In this document: in pieces, positions 35,317-44,090 of the stretch | Layout of the letters: every line of letters begins with the position of its first letter | How positions within the stretch are numbered: position 1 is the first letter of the stretch | DNA from: Hymenobacter chitinivorans DSM 11115 | GTDB lineage: Bacteria > Bacteroidota > Bacteroidia > Cytophagales > Hymenobacteraceae | Length of the DNA: 64,000 nt | NCBI RefSeq assembly: GCF_002797555.1 | Contig: NZ_PGFA01000001.1 | Coordinates: 558,001-622,000 of the forward strand | Direction of reading: 5' to 3' | The notes under the pieces: model-generated | Databases searched by the model: none | Told to the model about the DNA's origin: nothing | Seen by the model: only the letters and a program-made list of their open reading frames with translations | Program-made: the position numbers and the translations under genes

Positions 35317-35970
35317 ATGCGCGTTCTAATAACGGCCGGGCCGACCTACGAGCCCATCGACCCGGTGCGGTTTATCGGCAACCACAGCACCGGCAAAATG
35401 GGCTACGCTCTGGCCGAGGCCTTTGCCGAACAAGGCGCCCAGGTCACGCTCATCAGCGGCCCTACTAGCCTGCCCAACCCGGCCAGCGCGCTGATAACGA
35501 CCACGCGGGTGCAGACCGCGGCCGAGATGTACGAAGCCGCCGCCGCCGCTGCGCCCGGGGCCGACGTGTGGGTGTTTGCCGCCGCCGTGGCCGATTACCG
35601 GCCGCGCGAAGTGGCCCAGAACAAGATTAAAAAGGACGGCGAGACGCTGACTCTGGAGCTCGTCAAGAACGTGGATATTGCCGGCACGCTGGGGAAAACC
35701 AAGCGGCCTGAACAATTTTCCGTGGGTTTTGCGTTGGAGACCAATGATGAGGAAGCCCATGCCCGGGGCAAGTTGCAGCGCAAGAACTTCAATTTGATTG
35801 TGCTCAACTCCCTGCGTGACCCGGGGGCCGGTTTCCGTCACGATACCAACAAAGTGACCCTGCTCGATGCCGCGGGCCAAATGACTATCTTTGAGTTGAA
35901 GCCCAAGGCCGCCGTGGCCCACGATATTGTCCAGTCCGTTCTTGCCCGCCTTCCCCTTCGCAATGCGTAA
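35317..35970 (+). CDS. coaB: Phosphopantothenate-cysteine ligase (CoaB half of split CoaBC)
   Basis: The 217-residue enzyme joins cysteine to 4'-phosphopantothenate. It opens with RVLITAGPTYEPIDPVRFI, the sequence that in CoaBC follows the linker. It then has NHSTGKMGYALAEAF and AAAVADYRPREVAQNKIKK, which hold the nucleotide-binding and catalytic Lys residues. It is in a different frame from coaC, so the two halves cannot be joined by read-through. The coding sequence seems intact, so the enzyme is likely functional as a separate protein. It overlaps the next gene by 8 bases. Confidence 0.93.
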   Translation: MRVLITAGPTYEPIDPVRFIGNHSTGKMGYALAEAFAEQGAQVTLISGPTSLPNPASALITTTRVQTAAEMYEAAAAAAPGADVWVFAAAVADYRPREVAQNKIKKDGETLTLELVKNVDIAGTLGKTKRPEQFSVGFALETNDEEAHARGKLQRKNFNLIVLNSLRDPGAGFRHDTNKVTLLDAAGQMTIFELKPKAAVAHDIVQSVLARLPLRNA

Positions 35971-36883
35971 GATTCTGCTGCCGCTGCTGTTTGTGCTTAC
36001 CCTGCTGGCCCGCCCCAGTCAGGCCCAGGAGCTCCTGGCCGACGTGCAGATAACCACCGAAAACGTCAACGTGTCGGACCGGCAGCTGATTCTGCAGATG
36101 AAGAACGACATTCAGGCGTTTCTCAATACCCGCTCCTGGACCAACCAAACCTACCGGCCCGAGGAGCGCATCAAGTGCCGCATTTTCATTGGCATCACGG
36201 CCATTCCCCAGACCGGCACCTTCGAGGCCACGGCTCGGATTGTGTCGACGCGGCCGGTGTACGGCACCAGCTACGAAACCAACCTGCTCTCGTTTGCCGA
36301 CAAGCGCTGGGCCTTCAACTACTCGCCCCAGAACCCGATTGACTACTCGGAAAACACGTTTGTGTCGAACCTGTCGTCCTTGCTGAGCTTCTACGCCTAC
36401 GTCATTATTGGCATGGATCAGGACAGCTTTGCCAAGCTCGGCGGCTCACCTTATTACGACCGGGCCCGCAACATTCTCAACAACGCGGCCAACCAGAACG
36501 TGACCAACGAATCGGACCCGGCCTGGAAGGATGGGGAGTCGCGCAACCGTTACTGGCTGCTCAACAACCTGCAGGACCCCCAGTTGGAGGCCATCCGCAC
36601 CGGTATTTACAACTATTACCGCCAGGGCCTGGACATCTTTATTCAGAAACCCGACGAAGCCCGCGCCAGCATGGTGACGGCCCTGCAGGGCGTGCAGCAA
36701 GCCGCTATTCGCCGGCCCGGTACCCTGCTGGCCCGGGCGTTTTTCGACACCAAGTCGGACGAAATTTCCAATATTTTCCGCTCCGCCCAGGATCCGCAAA
36801 TGAAGCAGCAAGTCGTCACCATGCTTTCGGAAGTGGATCCTACCAACTCGGCTAAGTACGAAAAGATTATGCGCCAGCCCTAA
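35963..36883 (+). CDS. DUF4835 family secreted protein
   Basis: The 306-residue protein has a signal peptide ending near PSQAQ (about residue 19). Signatures of DUF4835 are NVNVSDRQLILQMKNDIQAFLN near 36-57 (shown in part), the WAFNYSPQNPIDYSENTFVSN-like strand block, FYAYVIIGMDQDSF and GLDIFIQKPDEAR. The family is specific to Bacteroidota, sits between coaBC and recN, and has no known activity. The ATG at 35963 lies within the end of coaB, giving an 8-base overlap and likely translational coupling. Confidence 0.9.
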   Translation: MRKILLPLLFVLTLLARPSQAQELLADVQITTENVNVSDRQLILQMKNDIQAFLNTRSWTNQTYRPEERIKCRIFIGITAIPQTGTFEATARIVSTRPVYGTSYETNLLSFADKRWAFNYSPQNPIDYSENTFVSNLSSLLSFYAYVIIGMDQDSFAKLGGSPYYDRARNILNNAANQNVTNESDPAWKDGESRNRYWLLNNLQDPQLEAIRTGIYNYYRQGLDIFIQKPDEARASMVTALQGVQQAAIRRPGTLLARAFFDTKSDEISNIFRSAQDPQMKQQVVTMLSEVDPTNSAKYEKIMRQP

Positions 36884-36910
36884 CCGGCAGCCTACGCATT
36901 GCGCACCTGC

Positions 36911-36942
36911 AAGCCCCGGCCGATCCTTCGGCGGGGCTTTTT
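36911..36942 (+). terminator. Rho-independent terminator after the DUF4835 gene
   Basis: AAGCCCCG and CGGGGCTTTTT form the stem, with an imperfect inner GCCGA/TTCGGC part. It lies 27 bases after the stop and ends the bamD-to-DUF4835 operon. Confidence 0.75.
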
Positions 36943-37197
36943 GTTGGTACATGCCCAGCGCGAACGGGCCGAAATAGTGCCCCAGATCTTCGGCTTGGTA
37001 CCAGCTCCCCAGGCTACTTAGTGGGAGATGAAATGCCGCATTCAGCCCGGCGTTGACGATTTGATCAGGAATTGGGAAAAGTAACAGGGAGCCCGTCAAA
37101 TTAAAAATAAACGTGGATACGTCATATTGTACCGGAATATTAGTCGACCTTTGCCAAGCCTACACGCGCGTGGGGCTTCACTCTTATTGCCTATTGC
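36943..37197. other. Non-coding gap before the T9SS protein gene
   Basis: No gene is supported here. A short AT-rich stretch (about 37095-37145) and a promoter-like GACCTTTG at 37146-37153 may drive the large gene that follows, but the match is weak. Confidence 0.4.
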
Positions 37198-40100
37198 ATG
37201 ATGCACTATTACTCTCTTGGCAAGCTGCCCCGGCAGTTGGCCCGTCACCTCACTCCGGCTCTGGCTGGATTAGGCCTGCTGCTGGCCCCGACCGGTGCGG
37301 CCTGGGCTCAGACGACCCCAGCCTTCTCGTCGCCGGTACTCTACAACACTAGTGGGGCCGCTCAAGGTATCGTCAGCGCCGACTTTAACGGGGATGGCCG
37401 CCCCGACCTAGCCACTGCCAATTCGTCCCAAAACTCGGTGGCGGTTCTGCTGCAATCGGCTACTACCCCGGGTACTTTCCCTGCGATATCAACTTACGGC
37501 AGTGGGGGAAGCTTTTCTCCAGTGTTGGCCACCGGCGACCTGAATGGCGACGGCCGGCCCGATCTGGCCGTAGCCAACCAGGAAAGCAACACGGTGGGTG
37601 TGCTGCTCAACTCGGCCACCACGCCCGGTAGCTTTGGTTCCGTTGTTGTTTATACGGCCAGTACGGCCAGCCGGTGCCGGGGTATTGCCATTGCCGACGT
37701 CAATGGCGACGGTGCGAATGACCTGATAACGGGCACTAATAGTCAGATAGGCGTGCGGCTGGGCTCCAAGACCACGCCCGGCACTTTTGGCGCTCTGACT
37801 ACGTATGCCAGCGGCAGCAGCGTTACCGATGAAATAGTTGTGGGTGATGTCAACGGCGATGGCCGGCCCGACATTGTAGCGGGCAACACTAGTACTAATA
37901 CGGTCAGCGTGTTGCTCAACTCGGCCACCACGCCCGGTACGTTTGGGGCGGCCGTTACTTACTTAACCAATGCCAACTCATCCTTGCGCGGTGTTGCTTT
38001 GGGCGACCTTAACAACGACAACCGTCCGGATATTGTAGCCGTCAATGACGCGGATAATACCGTCAGCGTGCTGCTTAACTCTGCTACCACGCCGGGTACT
38101 TTCCCGACGGCCGTTAGTTACGCTCTGGGCTCCAGCTCCCCCCTGGGGGTAACTATTGGCGACCTGAACGGGGACGGCTTCGCGGAAATCGTGGCCGAAA
38201 ACTACGGCGGCAACTACGGCGTCACCGTTAGCGTTCTGGTAAACTCGCCCACGACCCCGGGTTCTTTTCCAACGGCGGCAAACGTCATTAACACGGGGGG
38301 CATGGGACCTTGCCACGCCGTTATCCGCGACCTGAATGCCGACGGCAAGCCCGATCTGGCCATCGCCAACTTCTATTCTAACGACCTAAGCGTACTGCTG
38401 AGCACGACGAGCTTCACGGCCCCGACGCTCAGCAGCGTAAACCCCACCAGTGGCCCCGTAGGCACCAGCGTTACGCTCACCGGAGCCCGGCTGGGGGGCG
38501 CCACGGCCGTTAGCTTCAATGGCACGGCGGCTTCTACCTTTGCTGTGGTCAATGCTACCACCGTTACGGCTACGGTGCCAACGGGAGCCACCACCGGCAA
38601 TGTGACCGTGACGACCAGCGGCGGCACCAGCAATGGTGTAGCGTTTGCCGTGAACCCCACCGTGGCTATCAGTAGCACGGCCGGTAGCTCGGGCAGCACC
38701 ACCACTACTTCACCGCTGCCCTTCACCGTTACCTTCTCCCAAGGCGTTACCGGCTTTGTCGTCGGCGACGTGACGGTAACCAATGGCATGGTCAGCAGCC
38801 TCAGTGGCAGCGGCACCACCTACGCGCTCAGCATTACGCCTACCACCCCCGGCACGCCCACTACCGTGAGCGTGGCTGCCAACGTGGCCCAGACCTCGGC
38901 CGGCACCGGCAACGTAGCTTCGGCTACTTATAGCCTGCAATACAACGCCCTAGTAACGGCCACGACCTGGACCGGCAACAGCTCGACGGATTGGTTTGCG
39001 GCCGGCAACTGGACGGCCGGCGTCCCGACCAGCACGCTCGATGCCTTCATCAACAGTGGAGCTGCGCGGTACCCCGTCCTGACCTCCGGCACGGCTTCGG
39101 CGAAAAACCTGGTGCTGGGCACCAACGCTTCCCTTACCCAAAGCGGCGGTGCTATCGTCGTGAGCGGGGATGGTTTCGCCATTGATGGCACCTTCACGGC
39201 CACCGGCGGCGTAGTGAGCCTGGCGGGCAGCAGCGAACAGCGCCTGGGTGGCACCCGAACGGCTTTCTACGACCTGACGGTCGGTACTGCGGGGGCTCGT
39301 CTGGACGGCCCGGTGGATATCCAGCAGGTATTGACGCTGAATGGAACCCTGAGCACTATTGCTCGCCCGCTCACGCTGCTTTCTACTAGCGCGGGGACGG
39401 CCATGGTGGTCAACAATAACGGAGCTACCGTGGCTGGAACTGCCACCGTGCAGCGCTACATCGACCCCAGCCTGAACCCCGGCCTGGGCTACCGCCACTA
39501 CAGCTCCCCGGTGCAAAGCGCAACAGTCGGCACCCTGGCTACCGGCGGCTTCTCGCCCGTCGTCAACCCCGATTACAACACGCTGGGCAACACGGTGAAT
39601 CCTTTCCCGACCGTGTATGGCTACGACCAAAGCCGTATTACGGGCGCCAGCGCCACCACTCAGACTTTTGAATACGGCTACTATTCCCCCCAAAGCCGGA
39701 ACGATGTTCTTACGCCTGGCTTGGGCTATACGGTCCATATCAGCGCCAGCGAGAAGGTCGAATTCTCCGGCACGCTCAACAACGGCATCATCGCAATGCC
39801 CCTGGCCAATAACCGCGCCTCTGCTACCAACTCGGGCTGGCACCTGGTGGGCAATCCGTACCCAGCGCCCCTCAACTACAGCCTAGTAGACCCCGCCGAC
39901 CGTGCTGGCCTAGAAAGTGCCATCTTCGTATTTTCCAGCACCAGTCAGTACGGCGGCCAGTACCGCGTGTTCATCAACGGCGTAGGCGGCAACTCCGTCA
40001 TTCCCTCCGGCCAGGGCTTTTTCGTACGCGTGGCCGCCGGTCAGTCGTCGGGTTCACTCACCTTCCGCAACAGTCAGCGCCTGACGGGGGGCAACTCCAC

Positions 40101-40821
40101 CACCTTCCAACGCCCCGCCGCCGAAGCCCGGCCGCTGGTACAGCTCGACCTGCAAGGGGCTGGCACTTCCGACCCGGTATACGTGTACTTCGAGAACGGT
40201 GCCACTGCCGGATTCGACAGTGAGTTTGATGCCGAGAAACTGCCCAATACGAATGGCCTGAACCTCTCGTCGATAGCCGCCGGCACTACTATGGCCGTCA
40301 ACGGCCTGCCCGGGCTGAGTGCCGCCACCGTCGTGCCGCTGAGCGTAGGCGTGCCCACTACGGGCACCTACACCTTGCAGGCCGCTGCCCTGCTGAACCT
40401 GAGCACGACCGACGTGTATCTGCACGATGCCGTAACGGGCCAGTACGTAAACCTCAAGCAGCAATCCAGCTACAGCTTCACGGCCAGCAATGCGGCCCTG
40501 ATTACGGACCGTTTCTCGCTGAGCTTCGCGCCCCTGCGGCCCCTGGCCGCGCAGAATGGCTTCACGGCCGCCAGCGTGAGTGTGTACCCGAACCCGGCCC
40601 ACAAGAGCTTTACGGTGGCGGTGCCCGCTGTGAGCGGCACTACGCAGGCCAAGCTGACGCTCTACAGCGTGCTCGGCCAAGCAGTGCGCACGACTACGCT
40701 AGCCTTGCCCGCTTCGGGCACTCAGGCTACCATCGACGTGCAGAACCTGCCCACGGGGGTGTATGTGCTGCGCGTGCAAGCCGGCCCCGCCACTATTACC
40801 AAACAGGTCGTGGTAGACTAA
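37198..40821 (+). CDS. Large T9SS-exported FG-GAP/TIG repeat surface protein
   Basis: The 1207-residue protein has a signal peptide (about 1-38). Seven FG-GAP/VCBS repeats follow (about 48-400), each with a calcium-binding DxNGDGxxD loop and a GVLLNSATTPGSF-type turn; the repeats are also visible at DNA level. Next come an IPT/TIG domain (about 404-482), an Ig-like domain (about 483-575), and a beta-rich region starting TWTGNSSTDWFAAGNW. The end (1127-1207) is a type A T9SS sorting domain, with VYPNPAHKSF, LYSVLGQAV and LPTGVYVLRV. It is likely an adhesin or matrix protein on the cell surface. It interrupts the usual DUF4835-recN adjacency. Confidence 0.92.
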   Translation: MMHYYSLGKLPRQLARHLTPALAGLGLLLAPTGAAWAQTTPAFSSPVLYNTSGAAQGIVSADFNGDGRPDLATANSSQNSVAVLLQSATTPGTFPAISTYGSGGSFSPVLATGDLNGDGRPDLAVANQESNTVGVLLNSATTPGSFGSVVVYTASTASRCRGIAIADVNGDGANDLITGTNSQIGVRLGSKTTPGTFGALTTYASGSSVTDEIVVGDVNGDGRPDIVAGNTSTNTVSVLLNSATTPGTFGAAVTYLTNANSSLRGVALGDLNNDNRPDIVAVNDADNTVSVLLNSATTPGTFPTAVSYALGSSSPLGVTIGDLNGDGFAEIVAENYGGNYGVTVSVLVNSPTTPGSFPTAANVINTGGMGPCHAVIRDLNADGKPDLAIANFYSNDLSVLLSTTSFTAPTLSSVNPTSGPVGTSVTLTGARLGGATAVSFNGTAASTFAVVNATTVTATVPTGATTGNVTVTTSGGTSNGVAFAVNPTVAISSTAGSSGSTTTTSPLPFTVTFSQGVTGFVVGDVTVTNGMVSSLSGSGTTYALSITPTTPGTPTTVSVAANVAQTSAGTGNVASATYSLQYNALVTATTWTGNSSTDWFAAGNWTAGVPTSTLDAFINSGAARYPVLTSGTASAKNLVLGTNASLTQSGGAIVVSGDGFAIDGTFTATGGVVSLAGSSEQRLGGTRTAFYDLTVGTAGARLDGPVDIQQVLTLNGTLSTIARPLTLLSTSAGTAMVVNNNGATVAGTATVQRYIDPSLNPGLGYRHYSSPVQSATVGTLATGGFSPVVNPDYNTLGNTVNPFPTVYGYDQSRITGASATTQTFEYGYYSPQSRNDVLTPGLGYTVHISASEKVEFSGTLNNGIIAMPLANNRASATNSGWHLVGNPYPAPLNYSLVDPADRAGLESAIFVFSSTSQYGGQYRVFINGVGGNSVIPSGQGFFVRVAAGQSSGSLTFRNSQRLTGGNSTTFQRPAAEARPLVQLDLQGAGTSDPVYVYFENGATAGFDSEFDAEKLPNTNGLNLSSIAAGTTMAVNGLPGLSAATVVPLSVGVPTTGTYTLQAAALLNLSTTDVYLHDAVTGQYVNLKQQSSYSFTASNAALITDRFSLSFAPLRPLAAQNGFTAASVSVYPNPAHKSFTVAVPAVSGTTQAKLTLYSVLGQAVRTTTLALPASGTQATIDVQNLPTGVYVLRVQAGPATITKQVVVD

Positions 40822-40900
40822 CAGCCTGGAACTGCGGCCCGGCCTGCCACGCGCGGGCCGGGCTGCTAATCCTCATCCTCTCAGCTCATTTAGCTATTCT

Positions 40901-41098
40901 ATGAAAAAGTACCTTTTCCCCGTTTTCACTGTTGTACTACTTATGCTGTCGGCTGCGGCAGCTCGGGCGCAAGGCCCCGGACTGGGCGGCCCCCAGCCCG
41001 GAGCTACCACCGCGCCCATCGATGGTGGCGCCTCGCTGCTGCTGGCCGCCGGCGCGGCATACGGCCTGCGGAAGCTGCGCGCGCGCCAGGTCCGATAG
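40901..41098 (+). CDS. Micro-protein with signal peptide and PID-CTERM-like sorting tail
   Basis: The 65-residue protein has a signal peptide ending at ARAQ (about 24) and a linker of about 14 residues rich in Gly/Pro. The C-terminal tail is PIDGG, then a hydrophobic stretch ASLLLAAGAAYG, then basic LRKLRARQVR. This three-part tail fits the PID-CTERM sorting signal of Bacteroidota, thought to be read by an exosortase-like enzyme. It lies 79 bases after the T9SS protein gene and may be cotranscribed. A mature product of only about 15 residues is unusual. Confidence 0.75.
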   Translation: MKKYLFPVFTVVLLMLSAAAARAQGPGLGGPQPGATTAPIDGGASLLLAAGAAYGLRKLRARQVR

Positions 41099-41139
41099 GT
41101 TCCGCGAAAGTGGGCCGCGGTAAGCGGCCCATAACCCGT

Positions 41140-41178
41140 AAAAAGGCCTCAACTGTCAGCTGGCAGTTGGGGCTTTTT
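41140..41178 (+). terminator. Rho-independent terminator
   Basis: AAAAGGCCTCAACTG pairs imperfectly with CAGTTGGGGCTTTTTT. A second small hairpin GGGCCGC/GCGGCCC lies just before it (41113-41130). Confidence 0.75.
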
Positions 41179-41389
41179 TGATTGTCAAAGCTTTACCTAT
41201 ATAGTAACCGGGCCACCCAGATTTTACGAAGGCCTTTTTGCTAAAACACTTGGGGGAGTTTGCGGTGTACGCGGGAATGACTAATTTTATTAGTCGAAAT
41301 GCCTCTGGGAGCCGGGAAAGGGCTTGGCAGCTGCTACAGCTGCTTTCGGATAGCCGCAGGGAGGCATTGTTTCCGCTAAATCACGCGCC

Positions 41390-43063
41390 ATGCTGGTTGA
41401 CCTTCGCATAAAAAATTATGCTCTGATTGAGCAACTCGAGCTGCGGCCTTCCGCCCTGCTCAATATTATCACCGGCGAAACCGGGGCCGGCAAGTCGATT
41501 ATGCTCGGCGCCATCGGGCTGCTGCTCGGCAACCGGGCCGACTCGCGCATGCTCTTCAACACGGAGCTCAAGTGCGTCATTGAGGGGCAGTTCGATATTT
41601 CGAACTATCAGCTCCAGGATATCTTCGACTCCGAGGACCTCGACTATGACGCCCAGTGCATCCTGCGCCGCGAAATCAGCCCCTCGGGTAAGTCGCGGGC
41701 CTTCGTGAACGACACGCCCGTGACCCTGGAGACGCTGCGCAACATCGGGGCCAACCTGATGGACATTCACTCCCAGCACGACACGCTGCTGCTCGGCGAC
41801 GCGGTGTTTCAACTCAACTTGCTCGACCTCTACGGCGGGCTGGTGCCCACCCGGGCCCACTACAGCAACGCCTACCGGCAGTACCGCAAGCTGGAGGCCG
41901 AGCTCAAAACGGTGGAAGACCAGATTGCTCAGGCCAACAAGGAGCTCGACTACCACAGCTTTCTGCTCAGTGAGCTCGAAGAAGCCCGCCTCGACGATGA
42001 GGATCAGGAGGCCCTGGAGCAGGAAATCAAGCAGCTCGAGCACGCCGAGGAAATCAAGTACAAGCTAACCCAGGCCCTGCACGGCCTGAGCGAGAGTGAG
42101 TACTGCGCCGCGGGCAGCATGAAGGAAGCCGCCACGCTGCTGGGCCAGATTTCGGGCTACGCCGACTCGTTTAAAGTGCTCAAGGAGCGGCTCGACAGCT
42201 GCCTGATTGAGCTCCACGACATTGCCGACGAGGTGGAAGCTGCCGAGCGCCGCACCGAGGGCGACCCGGCCCGCATCGACGAGCTGCAAAGCCGCCTCAA
42301 CGTGCTCTACAACCTGCAGCGCAAGCACCAGGTGCGCGACGTATCCGAGCTGATTGCCGTGCGCGACGACCTGCGCCAGAAAGTGGGCTCGGTGCTGAAC
42401 TTGGATAAGGAACTGTCCCGCCTGCGCAAAGACACCGAGGGCGCCCTGGCCACCGTGACGCGGCAGGGCAGCAAGCTGTCGGAGAGCCGCAAAAAGACAT
42501 TTCCCAAGTTTGAAAAGGAGCTGGCCAGTTTGCTAGCCGAGCTGGGCATGCCGCACTCCCGCATCGTGGTGCAGCACAGCACCGGGCAGCCCAGTGCCAG
42601 TGGCATCGACGTTATCAGTATCCTGTTTACGGCCAACAAAGGAGCCCAGCCCCAGACCCTGAGCAAGGCCGCCTCCGGTGGGGAATTCTCCCGCCTGATG
42701 CTGTGCATCAAGTATATGCTGGCTGATAAAACCGCACTGCCAACAATAGTATTCGACGAAATCGACACCGGTATTTCGGGCGAAATTGCGGTAAAAGTAG
42801 GCCGCATGATGCAGCAAATGGCCAAGAAGCACCAGCTCGTGGCCATCAGCCACCTGCCCCAGATGGCCGCCGCCGGCGATGCGCACTACTTCGTGTATAA
42901 GGAAGACCGCGCCGACCGCACCGTGAGCCGCATCCGGGAGCTGACGACCGAGGAGCGGGTGCGCGAAATTGCCCACATGATTGCCGGGGCCAAGCCCAGT
43001 GAAAACGCCTTCCAGAGTGCCCGCGAGCTGCTGGCCATGCGGGGTGAAATCGTGGCGGCCTAG
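41390..43063 (+). CDS. recN: DNA repair protein RecN
   Basis: The 557-residue SMC-like ATPase acts in double-strand break repair. Walker A GETGAGKS lies near 29-36. A long coiled-coil middle (about 165-380) contains EQEIKQLEHAEEIKYKLTQ. The ABC signature region is LSKAASGGEFSRLML, and Walker B is IVFDEIDTGISG, followed by HLPQMAAAGDAHYFVYKE. The length is typical. The 291-base gap before it holds a terminator and no gene. Confidence 0.96.
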   Translation: MLVDLRIKNYALIEQLELRPSALLNIITGETGAGKSIMLGAIGLLLGNRADSRMLFNTELKCVIEGQFDISNYQLQDIFDSEDLDYDAQCILRREISPSGKSRAFVNDTPVTLETLRNIGANLMDIHSQHDTLLLGDAVFQLNLLDLYGGLVPTRAHYSNAYRQYRKLEAELKTVEDQIAQANKELDYHSFLLSELEEARLDDEDQEALEQEIKQLEHAEEIKYKLTQALHGLSESEYCAAGSMKEAATLLGQISGYADSFKVLKERLDSCLIELHDIADEVEAAERRTEGDPARIDELQSRLNVLYNLQRKHQVRDVSELIAVRDDLRQKVGSVLNLDKELSRLRKDTEGALATVTRQGSKLSESRKKTFPKFEKELASLLAELGMPHSRIVVQHSTGQPSASGIDVISILFTANKGAQPQTLSKAASGGEFSRLMLCIKYMLADKTALPTIVFDEIDTGISGEIAVKVGRMMQQMAKKHQLVAISHLPQMAAAGDAHYFVYKEDRADRTVSRIRELTTEERVREIAHMIAGAKPSENAFQSARELLAMRGEIVAA

Positions 43064-43069
43064 CGGCTG

Positions 43070-43201
43070 GTTTTTAGTTTTTGGTTTTTGGTGGTTGGTT
43101 ATTCGTAAACTTGGAGCCTGAAACAGAACTTGGTTTTGCGGCTAGTTCCGACAAAAACGGCCCCTGCTGACCAAAAACCAACAACGAACAACCAAAAACC
43201 A
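43070..43201. repeat. Imperfect inverted low-complexity repeat before fabI
   Basis: A left block of GGTTTTTGG-type repeats (about 43070-43110) faces a right block CCAAAAACCAACAACGAACAACC (about 43171-43201, shown in part). The right block ends at the fabI start codon and contains ACAACGAACAAC, as in the 28-base arms at 19097-19248. Confidence 0.5.
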
Positions 43202-44023
43202 ATGGCTAATAACCTTCTCGCCGGCAAAGTCGGCATCATCTCCGGGGCGCTCAACGAAGAATCCATTGCCTGGAAAGTAGCCTTGAAAGCCCACGAGCAG
43301 GGGGCCCGCTTCGTGCTGACCAACGCCCCGCTGGCCATGCGCATGGGCGAAATCAACAAGCTTTCGGAGCAGTGCAACGCGCCCATCATCCCGGCCGATG
43401 CCACGTCGATGGAAGACCTGGAAAAGCTGTTCTCGGGGGCGCAGGAGCATTTGGGCGGCAAGCTCGACTTCGTGCTGCACAGCATCGGGATGAGCGCCAA
43501 CATCCGCAAGGGTAAGCACTACGGCGAGCTGAACTACGAGTGGTTCCAGAAGACGCTGGACGTGTCGGCCCTGTCGTTTCACAAGATGCTGGCCGTGGCC
43601 GAGAAGCAGGACGCCTTCAACGAGTGGGGCTCAGCCGTGGCCCTCTCGTACATTGCCTCCCAGCGTGCCTTCCTCGACTACACCGACATGTCGCAGGCCA
43701 AAGCCATGCTCGAAAGCATTGCCCGCAGCTACGGCCAGCGCCTGGGCAAGCTCAAGAAAGTGCGCGTGAACACCATCAGCCAGTCGCCGACGAAGACCAC
43801 GGCCGGCACCGGCATCAGCGGCTTCAACGCGTTTTACGACTACGCCGACAAACTCTCGCCCCTGGGCAACGCCCCGGCCGAAGCCTGCGCTGACTACTGC
43901 ATTTCGCTGTTCTCGGATTTGACCCGCTACGTGACCATGCAGAACCTGATGCACGACGGCGGCTTCAGCACCACCGGTATTTCCGAGGAAATTGTGGACG
44001 TTATTACCCAGGCCGGCGCATAG
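43202..44023 (+). CDS. fabI: Enoyl-[acyl-carrier-protein] reductase (NADH)
   Basis: The 273-residue SDR enzyme reduces enoyl-ACP in the last step of each fatty-acid elongation cycle and is the triclosan target in other bacteria. The FabI cofactor loop is GIISGALNEESIAWKVA. The catalytic pair Y-x6-K is in YTDMSQAKA. VNTISQSPTKTTAG marks the flipping loop. The ATG at 43202 gives the normal FabI start MANNLLAGKVG; the frame extends upstream only through low-complexity repeat. Confidence 0.95.
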   Translation: MANNLLAGKVGIISGALNEESIAWKVALKAHEQGARFVLTNAPLAMRMGEINKLSEQCNAPIIPADATSMEDLEKLFSGAQEHLGGKLDFVLHSIGMSANIRKGKHYGELNYEWFQKTLDVSALSFHKMLAVAEKQDAFNEWGSAVALSYIASQRAFLDYTDMSQAKAMLESIARSYGQRLGKLKKVRVNTISQSPTKTTAGTGISGFNAFYDYADKLSPLGNAPAEACADYCISLFSDLTRYVTMQNLMHDGGFSTTGISEEIVDVITQAGA

Positions 44024-44042
44024 TCTGGTTTGATTTCAACAG

Positions 44043-44071
44043 AAAAGCCCGGCCGGTTGGTCGGGCTTTTT
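44043..44071. terminator. Bidirectional terminator
   Basis: AAAAGCCCG and CGGGCTTTT pair around a 10-base loop between the convergent fabI and carboxypeptidase-like-domain genes. Confidence 0.8.
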
Positions 44072-44090
44072 GCGTTTAACAAGGCTCTGG

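Noticed and set aside
34628..35970. coaC and coaB as fragments of a pseudogene
   Set aside because: Both halves keep complete domains and active-site motifs, each with its own start and stop, and CoaB is translationally coupled to the next gene. Two functional separate enzymes is the simpler reading.
38900..39843. Antisense open frames inside the T9SS surface protein gene
   Set aside because: Repetitive GC-rich sequence of the FG-GAP/TIG gene leaves open frames on the other strand; none shows a domain.
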